Below are positions 55,497 to 64,000 of a DNA stretch of 64,000 bases, one piece after another. The position numbers were made by a program, and so were the translations under genes. Where the stretch lies: NCBI GenBank assembly GCA_022579005.1, contig MU401573.1, positions 49,663-113,662 on the forward strand. The letters are read 5' to 3'. The stretch's first letter is position 1. Each line of letters starts with the position of its first letter. Below the pieces are notes generated by a model, which saw nothing but the letters and a program-made list of their open reading frames with translations, was not told the DNA's origin and made no database searches. Source of the DNA: Poronia punctata (lineage: Eukaryota > Ascomycota > Sordariomycetes > Xylariales > Xylariaceae).

Positions 55497-55897
55497 GTAT
55501 TCGTAGTCGTGAACGTCGGAGCGGGAACGGGTCGTTATCCGAAAGTACGCCCGGCAGGTGCTCGAACGTATGCCACGCCCGAGGATATCCTAGAAGAGAT
55601 ATACACAAGGTAAGTGTAGGTATATAGGAATTTACTATGAATATTGGCATCATCACTGTTTTTATCAGGCTAACTGCGGGTCGTTCAGGGCCTGACACTA
55701 TCAACACTGCCGTTAACAAAGTCATTCTCGGTGGCAACCTGACTGGGTATTCTCACTAATCTAATACATGCCTAATTTGTCATGACTGGCTGGTAGTGGG
55801 AACTATCGCCCGATTAGAGGGAGACATTGAGAGGGAAGCAAACGGCAAACTGATCCAAATCAAGGAGGCTCTAGCTGACTCGACGTCTCGAAGCTAA
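55497..55897 (+). CDS. Candidate spliced coding fragment, unknown family
   Basis: A frame reading VFVVVNVGAGTGRYPKVRPAG and ATPEDILEEIYTR meets a GTAAGT donor at 55610; after a 59-nt intron (TATCAG acceptor) it continues LTAGRSGPDTINTAVNKVIL. A further frame, TIARLEGDIEREANGKLIQI then KEALADSTSRS and stop, ends at 55897, but I could not find a consistent splice joining it. NVGAGTG looks like a methyltransferase glycine loop, which may be coincidence. There is no start codon context. It may be the remnant of a gene cut by the adjacent AT-rich block. Confidence 0.25.
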
Positions 55898-56241
55898 TTT
55901 AGCAATATCCTTGTTTTTTTTAACGACGGCAACATATACAAATACTCCCAAGTACGATCGCCTATCGAGCTACATGCGCTCGTACATTAGGTCGGCACAT
56001 AGCCGAGACTAGACCGCCTTGTCCCGGTAATTTCGACCCCGCCCCCCGCCCCCACAGCCAGTTAAACACGTCGGCAAAGGCCCACAGTAATAAGGTTGGT
56101 GATATTAACAGGGGTAGTTCAACTTCTGACGAAAAAGTAAGCCGCGTGCTTGGCTTACAGAACATGTAACCAATCCCGCAACCTACAACAGACGACATGC
56201 GTCCAACAGACATGTTCTTTTATCGGCTACCACCAAGTTGT

Positions 56242-56338
56242 TAGCTTAGTCTACAGGCCTGTAGGGCCCCACCTACAACCTTACCTTCTACACCACACTT
56301 TTTGCACACATTTTGCAGCGCTAGCAGGTCAAAATTAA
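56242..56338. repeat. Element left end, unmutated copy
   Basis: It aligns without gaps to 62064-62160 at a constant offset of 5822. Every difference I see is C or G here against T or A there, for example GGCCTGTAGGGCCCCACC against AGCTTATAAGGCCTTATT. Confidence 0.85.
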
Positions 56339-56339
56339 T

Positions 56340-59300
56340 TTAAAAGCAATACGTTAATGTAATAACGTTATATTATATTTTAAATTATTACTTTTTTAGG
56401 TCTACTTACTTTTTTTAATAGCTTTATTACTTGTTATAATAGCTGCTATAAAATTTGTAAAAAGTAAATAGCTTATAAAAAATTTATATAAAAATATTAA
56501 CTTTACTTAGCAAATTAAAAGCTAACTAAGCTAAAGGGCCTAGACTAGGCTATTATAGCTTATAAATAATAACGTTTTTATAAGTAGTTTTTAGCTATTA
56601 GTTATTTTAAGCTTAGTTAAACTATTAACTTAGCTTAAAGTGCTTAATATACTAGTAAAGCATATAATAGCTAACTTAGCTAAAGCTTTAGCTTAAGTAA
56701 ACAAAAACTTAAAGCGCTATAAATAACTAGTTTATACTTGCTGCTTTAAGCGCTTTAAGCAATTTAAAGCTAAAAAAGCATAGTTAGCAATGCTAACTTA
56801 TATTTTAAGTATATTATAAGCTTAAAACTAACTTAGCTTTAACTAGTTACTTAATAAGATTTATAAGTACTTTTTTATTATTATTATAATTATAAAAAAG
56901 TTTTTTAGTATTAATTTTAAATATATTTAAAGCATTTATTAAAATAAACTTAACGTAGCTAATTTAATTAAGCTTTAAGTTAAAGCATATAATATACTTT
57001 TAATATTTTAATTATATGCTAATTAGTAAATAAGCATAGTTATAATAGTTGCTTTAATAATAAAACTTAAAGCTTATAATATAAATATTAGCATTTAAGT
57101 ATATTGCTTTATAACCTATATAGTAATATATGCTTACTTTTTTATAAAGCACTTTAAAGTTATTTAAGCAATAAATAACTTTAGCTAATATATTTTTAAG
57201 CTATTAATAATATATAAACTTTAAGCTATTATTATATTTATAATAATATAAATAAAGTTTATTAATGCAAGCTTTTATAATATAAATCTTTAAGCTAAAT
57301 AAAATGCTAGTTAAAAACAATAGTTTTTTTTGCTATATATACTAAAATAGTTACTTTAATTAAGTACTACTTTTAATAGCTTATTATTAAGCTATAATAC
57401 TTATATTTAGTAAAACAAAAGTAAATATAACTTAGTAAAAATATACTACTGCTGCTTTTATATTTATAACTATTATAAGTTTAGGTTATATAAAGCCTTT
57501 GCTTGCTTTAAAAAAAATTAAAACAATATAGCTAAAAACTAATTACTTTTTAGCTAACTTTTAAGCGTTAATAACTTAAAACTAAAGCTGCTTTTAATTT
57601 AAAAGCGCTTTTTTTAAAAAAATTAAAGCATTATAAGCTAAATTAGCAAGCTACACTTTATACTAGCTTAACTAGCACGCAATATAACTTTTTTTTTTTT
57701 TATATTTAACTTAAAAGGCTTTTTATTAATTAACTTTTTTTTGCTTTTAAATATATACGCTTAAAAGCTTAGCTTTTTTTAGTACCTTAGCAACTTAAAA
57801 CTAATAGTAAGCAAGATTTTATGTTTTAAAGCCTTGCTTAGCTTAGTATTATTTTTAAAACTAGTTTAGTTAAAAAACCTTTATTTTGTAAATAATAACT
57901 ATATAATTATTAAGTAGTAAATTGCTACAAATCTAGCTTTTAAAAAAATTATAAAAGTTTTATTTTATATAAAGCTTTTAATTTTACTACTTAGCTTAGT
58001 TTTTAAGTTTAATAAAAGCTATTAGCATATATATTATTTTTTTTACTTTAATAAATAATTAGTTAATAACTATATTTTAGCTAAATATAGCATATTAAAA
58101 TATACTATAATTATAAACATTTTTAACTTAGTTTAATAAGCTAGCTATAAAATATATTTTATTAAAAAAGATTTAAAAAACGCTTTTTAGCTTATACTAA
58201 TTGCATTGCTGCAATATTAGCTGCTTGCCTTTTAATAAAAAAAACGTTTTTATACTAAAAATTGCTTACTTTTTAAGCTTTATTTAGCTTTTTTTTTATT
58301 TAACCTTTTTATAAAAAGCTTTTATTAAATACTATAAACTTTGCTACTTTAGCTTAGTATTATATATTACTTTAATAACTTTATTTTTATTATTTTAAAG
58401 TTAATAGCGCGCTATACGCTTAAAGTATATAATATATACTTTTTTTTTGCCTAAGCCTTTAGCTTTTTTTTTAATAATAAAAAAAACGTTAAAAGTACTT
58501 ATATTAAAATATTTAATATTATAATTAATTTTATATTAATAACTGCGCTTTTATTAAATATAAAGCTTTAAAAAGCAAACTGCTTAATATTTTTTACTTT
58601 ATTATAACTTTTAATTATAAAAAACAAGCTTAAGTCTTTAATAAGCTACCTTTTTTTTTACTTATTAGTTATACTTATTAAAAAAGCTTTTTTAATTAAC
58701 TTATAGCAATTATTATAACTTTTTTAAAGCTATTAGCTATATGCTTTGCTTTTAATAGCATAAGCAAACTTTAAATAGTAAAAAAACTTAATTAAAACGT
58801 TTAACAAGTTTTTTATACTTTTAATAAATAATTGCTTAACGTTTTACTTATTTACTAACGCTTTAAGCTATAGCTTAAGCAGCTTTTAATACTAAGCTAG
58901 CTTAATATAGTTAAACTAGCATATAGCTTTGCTAATAAGTTTATAATAAGCATACTAACGTTATTAAAATAGCCTTAAAATAGCTACGTATATAAATATA
59001 GCTAAAATTAATATAATTATAATTACTTTTACTTTATAGCATATAATTTAATAGTTAAGCATTATAATTATTTATATTAATAATATAATAGCTTAAGCTA
59101 GCATTATTAATACTTTAATATAAAACTTGCTTTTTTTAGCTTTACTTTATAAAGTGCTAATAATAGTAGCAATATTAAATATTTTATTATATATTTACTA
59201 CGTTTTTTTAGCTAATAATAGCTTAGTAAACGCTTTTTTATAGTTTAATACTTAAACATTAACTAACTTATATTTTACTTAGCAGCTTTTTTTAAAAAGT

Positions 59301-62300
59301 ACTTTTTTAAGCGCTTTTTTAAGCACATAGCAAGCTTAATAATAAACTTAAACTACGTTTATTTACTTTAAGCTAGTATAGCAAAGTTTACTTAATAAAA
59401 GTATAAATTAGCAACAAGCTAATTTAAATAATAGTATAGCTTTTATAGCTTTTAGCCTTAGCTTGCTTAAAAAAAAGTTTTTATTTACTATATTTTTAAT
59501 TATATTTATAAATAATTAATAACTTATATTTAAAAGTTAATATTTTTATTTTATTTATTTAAACTATAAGCAATTTATATTAACTTAATACTTAACTTAA
59601 TAGTTTTTAATAGCTTATATATTTACTATTTAGTATAAAAAGCAATATACTTTTTTTTTTACTTTATATATAGTAAAAAAAAGCAGCTAATTTTAGCTTA
59701 GCTATTAGCATAACTACTATTTATATAAGCTTATATAAGTAAAAATCTAAAAAATACTTATATTATTAATATAGCGTTTTTGCTAGCTTAATATAGCTTT
59801 TTACATTTTAACAAAGTTACTTATTTTAACTATAATGCTTTAAATATTTATTATTTTATAAAACTTAGCTTAATATAAAAGTATATTAACCTTTTACTTT
59901 AAGCTAACTACTTTTATATCTTTTTTTACACTTTAAAAATAAATTATAACTAAAATAGCATAAATATTATAATTTATATAACTAAGCTAGCAGCTTATTT
60001 AATTAAGTATATAAAAACTTTACTTAGTTAAACTTTATTTTTAATTTATATTGCTAGCTTTTTACTTTTTTTTTAGCTTAAAGCTAGCATATTTTTACGC
60101 TAAAAAGCTTTAGCTATTTTAGCTAAACGCTTAGCTAACTTTAATATTTTGCTAAAAACCTATACTAAATATAGCTTTTATAAAAAAGTAACATAGTACG
60201 CTTATAATATAAGCTTAATAAGTGCTAAAATAAAACTGCTTAGCAAGTAATTATTAAACATATTTAAATGCTACTATAAAATATTGCTTTTAAACTTTTT
60301 TAAGCTTTAAAACAAGTTTATTATAAGCTTTAATACTTAATAGTTAATATAGTTTACTTATAATACTATATGCTTTACTTTACCTAAACAATTAAATTTT
60401 TTATAAGTTATAAATAAAGCGCTACTAGCTTATAATAATTATATATATTAAAATATATTTTACATTTTAAGTAAATAGTAAATTTAACAACTTAAAATTT
60501 TTTTATAAAACGTAAGCAATATAATAGCAACCTACTACTAACTTATAAAAACTACTTTTTAGCTTTTTTTTTTTTATTTTTAACTTTTACTAACTTTTTA
60601 CTTTAAGTAGCAGCCTTAGCTTTGCGCGCTTTTTTTTTTTACTTATAAGCGTTTTTAACCTTTTTTTAAAAAGCTTTTAAAAAATGTTAGTTTTTATAAT
60701 ATATTAGCAGCTTATAGCTAAATTGCTAAAAAAACACTTATAGCTTATTTTATAAAAAGCAAGTTTTTACTTTAAACTATTTAAAAGTTAAACAGCTTTA
60801 TATGCTATAAACTATATATTAAACTTTTTTTAAACATTATAGCGTTTAATAAGCAGCTGCTAAAGCATTAGCATAGCAACAATATATTACGTTTTTTTAA
60901 CTTTATTTATAATATAATAGCTACTACTTTTATATTTTTTATAAAACTTAATATATTAAATATACTTATTAGTTTTTAAAGCATAGTTTATAATATAAAA
61001 GTTATTATAATCTTATAAGCTATTAGTAGCGCGCTATAACATTAGCGCTGCTTTATAAAAATTTAGTTTTTACTTACTTAGGTAATAAAATTAAAACAAT
61101 TTTTATAAAGCATGTCTTGCTTTTTAAAAAATAATAAGTTTTAATTTATAACTTATTAAAAGCTTGTTACTAAGTTATAAAAATAGCGTTTTTTTTTATT
61201 ATTATATTTAAAGTGCTTAAGATTTATAAGCGCTAAGGCTATTTTTTTTACTTTAAGCATACTAATTAAAACGTTGCTTTTATAAAGCATTAATAACGCT
61301 TTGCTAACTTGCACTTTAATAACTTTTAAAAAACTTACTTTAATATAATTTAATAATAAAAAGTAAAAAAAATAAAACTAGGCTAGCTTTAACTTTAACT
61401 ACTTAAAGCGCTAAAGTATTGCTAAAAGCTTGCTATTATATTATAAAAAAAGTAAAAAAACTTATTTTAAAAAAAAGTAATATAAAAAAAAAAAAAAAAA
61501 AAAGTTAAGTAACTTAAAAAAAAAGCTTTTTTTTATACTTATTTTTTGCTAACTTTTACTACTTTTTTAAATAATATGCTATTATTAGCGCTTATTAACA
61601 TTATACTACTTTTTGCTGCTAAGCTTTAGCTACTTTTATTTTAAAAATAATAACTACTTATTATAAAACTTATACTTTTTTTATTTTAATTTAAAACTTA
61701 CTTACGCTTTATATTTTTTATTACTTTTAAAAGTTAATAACTTTATACTAATATACTTTATTAAAAATTTAACTTAAATATAATTAAAGCATAAATATAA
61801 GCAGCTGCTAGCTAGCTAGCAATTTGCTTATATATTATAATTTTTACTTAGCTATAGCTATATTAATTAAGCTTAATAAAAGCTTTGTTATTAATATAGC
61901 TATATAACGCTAACTTATAAAATATTAGCTAAGCTTACTAATAAAACTTTATTTTATTAAGCTTATTACGCACTTTTTTTGCTAGCTAGCTATAAAGCTT
62001 ACGCTTTTTTAATATATATACTAATTAACTTTATAAAATATATACTTATAAGTATGCTATAAATAGCTTAGTTTATAAGCTTATAAGGCCTTATTTATAA
62101 TTTTACTTTTTATATTATATTTTTTACATATATTTTATAGCGCTAATAAGTTAAAATTAACTTGCTTACTATCTTTATTTTAACTAGCTAACGCTATATA
62201 TTATTAAAAAAAAAAAAAAAAAAGTTTTTAAAAATAAAAAAAGCCTAAATAAGCTAAAATAGCTATATATTTTTATTTTTTAGTTTTTTATTTTAAGTTT

Positions 62301-62460
62301 TTTTTTATTTTTTTAGCTAGGCAGCTGCTAGCTAGCTAGCAATCTGCTTACATATTATAATTTTTACTTAGCTATAGCTATATTAATTAAGCTTAATAAA
62401 AGCCTTGCTATTAATATAGCTACATAACGCTAACTTATAAAATACTAGCTAGGCTTACTA
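56340..62460. repeat. Extreme AT-rich block (RIP-type)
   Basis: About 6.1 kb with very few G or C. Surviving C lies mainly in GCT, ACT and ACG contexts; CpA outside GCA and TpG outside TGC are rare, and TpA is abundant. Six-frame translation is all short stops. This is the composition left by RIP in ascomycetes, and behaves as constitutive heterochromatin in known species. Transition to normal DNA is abrupt on the left and gradual on the right. Confidence 0.9.
61801..62066. repeat. Element right end, fully mutated copy
   Basis: It aligns without gaps to 62321-62586 (offset 520). I count about 37 differences, all C-to-T or G-to-A in this copy. Both begin GCAGCTGCTAGCTAGCTAGC. Confidence 0.9.
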
Positions 62461-62586
62461 ATAAAACCTTATCTTATTAGGCCTACTACGCACCTTTCTT
62501 GCTAGCCAGCCGCGAAGCTCACGCTCCCCTAATATACGTACCAATTAACTCCACAAAATGTATGCCTGCAAGTGTGCTGTAGATGG
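62064..62586. mobile_element. Repeat unit 2, internally deleted (about 0.52 kb)
   Basis: It starts with a mutated copy of the left end (62064-62160), has about 160 bp of A/T-rich DNA including an 18-base A run (about 62206-62223), and ends with a copy of the right end (62321-62586) that becomes less mutated towards the right. Unit 1's right end and unit 2's left end overlap by TAG, giving a head-to-tail junction at 62064-62066. Confidence 0.6.
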
Positions 62587-64000
62587 TAGGGACGACGGAG
62601 AGGAAGCACACACTCTGACCTAGCCAAGTAGGTTAGTCATGTTTCAACCGTTCTATCTGGAATTTCTATACCATTTTTATCGCAGAAGGGCGATGTTCCT
62701 GCGTGAAGTAGTACATGCTTTCTGCAAGGGCGTATTGTGTTTGACCATGTAGACATTCTTACGTGTACCGCTCGAAATCATCCTTTATAAAATGAACCAG
62801 CCAAGGGAAGATCGTCTAGGTTACAGTCGCATTGCAGCCATGGTACCTAATTCTTGTGAGACGATACACCATGGTACTCAACTATAACCAGAAAACGAAA
62901 ATCTCAAAAGTCCTACATACGGAGATGGTCAGGAGGCTTACATACTTACCCTTGCTACATGCGGCATGTTGTTTTGTTTCCTGCGGACAAATGCACGCAG
63001 TGTGATTTTCTAACTTGAAGAAATATAAAAGTAAGGTATTATATAAACTAAAAAGGCTAAATATATTAAACAGTAATTTGCTTAACTAGGTAATGATCTA
63101 TTATAAATATTATAAAATTTATAGAAAGTTTACCTATTTACCTCTAAAATTTAACAATAATTACCTTTTTTAGTTAATTTTAGTTAATATAATTATAATA
63201 TAAACAAGTAAATAAACAAAGTAATTCTTATTTTTATCCCTGGTAATATTACAAATAAAACAAGAAGTTTAAAGTGTGTTTATCTTATATAATATCTTAT
63301 ATAACTAACCTTGATAGTTGCCTATTTACCCTATTTAAACACTTTTGCAAAATAAAATAGTATATATTAAGAGTAGTAGAGTAAAATTCTATACGTGCGT
63401 AAAGTAAAGTAAGGTCAAGACAGGACAGGTTAAGTTAAGTTCTAGGCAAGGGAGAAATTCTTATATTTTACGCCACCCTTGTCTACTTGCATACTAAGCC
63501 TGCCTGCCGCGCGCTGCGTAGGTATGTTTGGTCTTTACCGCTTAAGCATCGAGAGGTGAGCAGGCAGAAGAGGGGAAGAGGAGAATATCTGTGATTACAG
63601 AATAAAAGGACCAGGGATGAGCCTTAAAGGACAAAAAAAAAAGAGAAAAATATAATAAAGACGGTTAGACCTTATATCTGCTACGTACCTAAGGTTAGTG
63701 TTAGATCTAATAGGTTATAAGATAATAGAAATTAATATAATGCCTATATAGTAGAAGTTATATAGCTATAGTAAAGACTACTATAAAAGAAAAGGTTTTT
63801 TTATAAAAGGTTTTTTTTTACTTATTTAGTATGTGCAAATTTTATAAAAAAAAAAAAGACTTTTTTATGCATATATTAATTAATATATACAATTTAGCTA
63901 TTTTACTAGTTTTAATAATTAAAAGTCTTATATTGCTTATTATTATTATTAAAGCTTAATAGTATAGCAACTTAGCAATAATAGTATTAGCTAATAAAAT
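62587..64000. other. Alternating normal and AT-rich DNA at the window end
   Basis: 62587-63000 and 63460-63660 have ordinary composition; 63010-63440 and 63680-64000 are AT-rich but milder and differently structured from the main block. No exon is supported. A second degraded repeat may start here and run out of the window. Confidence 0.55.

Larger units (their letters stand above)
56242..62066. mobile_element. RIP-degraded repeat unit 1 (about 5.8 kb), left end to internal right end
   Basis: Left end 56242-56338 has normal composition; from about 56340 the DNA becomes almost pure A and T with scattered GCT, AGC and ACT. The right end is taken as 61801-62066, which is repeated at 62321-62586. 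No reading frame survives, so the element class cannot be told. It is read as one copy of a repeat because its left-end sequence recurs immediately after its right end, at 62064. Confidence 0.6.

Noticed and set aside
56340..62460. Mitochondrial or centromeric core DNA as explanation for the AT-rich block
   Set aside because: The block carries diverged repeat copies with only C-to-T and G-to-A changes and normal-composition edges, which fits a mutated repeat; no mitochondrial genes are readable.
56242..62586. LTR retrotransposon with 523-bp LTRs
   Set aside because: The right-end sequence is not found shortly after 56242 as a 5' LTR would require; it lies directly before the second left end instead, which fits a tandem better.
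1..64000. CRISPR array
   Set aside because: All tandem arrays seen lack spacer structure, and the genome is eukaryotic.

Overview
The window looks like nuclear DNA of a filamentous ascomycete (Pezizomycotina, probably Sordariomycetes). Seen directly: short GT-AG introns of about 50-260 nt, often with a CTAAC-like branch point; secreted plant-polymer enzymes; a HET protein, a Clr5-domain protein and a fungal cysteine-rich protein; and an extremely AT-rich block whose repeat copies differ only by C-to-T and G-to-A, the hallmark of repeat-induced point mutation (RIP). The class-level placement is inference.

Layout. 1-8.3 kb: 3' part of an oxalate decarboxylase-type bicupin, a cutinase, a GH43 arabinanase and a metallothionein-like protein. 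10.1-12.0 kb: RCC1-type Ran exchange factor, the clearest housekeeping gene. 13.0-17.2 kb (minus strand): a large uncharacterised gene interrupted by an in-frame TGA, and a GNAT acetyltransferase. 18.0-26.7 kb: HET protein, a cytochrome P450 3' relic, an intact P450, a tRNA-Gly and a secreted serine beta-lactamase-like hydrolase. The P450 stretch lies between two copies of the tRNA's 3' flank. 27.6-46.4 kb (mostly minus strand): a Dabb-domain protein built from three short exons, a protein with an array of YxPPHLR-like motifs, a sedolisin protease, a mucin-like membrane protein, an RNase H-like protein missing catalytic acids, a five-exon CE16 acetylesterase and a large conserved fungal protein of unknown function.

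46.4-56.2 kb is gene-poor accessory DNA. It holds a mariner-type MITE, an EthD-domain gene, a HET-domain fragment related to the HET gene at 18-20.7 kb, minisatellites and a Clr5-domain gene. 56.24-62.59 kb is the RIP block. Its edges and internal copies suggest two head-to-tail units of one repeat, the second reduced to about 0.52 kb. From 62.6 kb to the end, normal and AT-rich segments alternate without a convincing gene.

Cutinase, arabinanase, CE16 acetylesterase, sedolisin and oxalate-degrading bicupin together fit a plant-associated saprotroph or pathogen that opens cutin, pectin side chains and acetylated polysaccharide and digests protein at acid pH. The genes do not form one evident biosynthetic cluster. 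All intron positions were read by eye from splice consensus, reading frame and family conservation.
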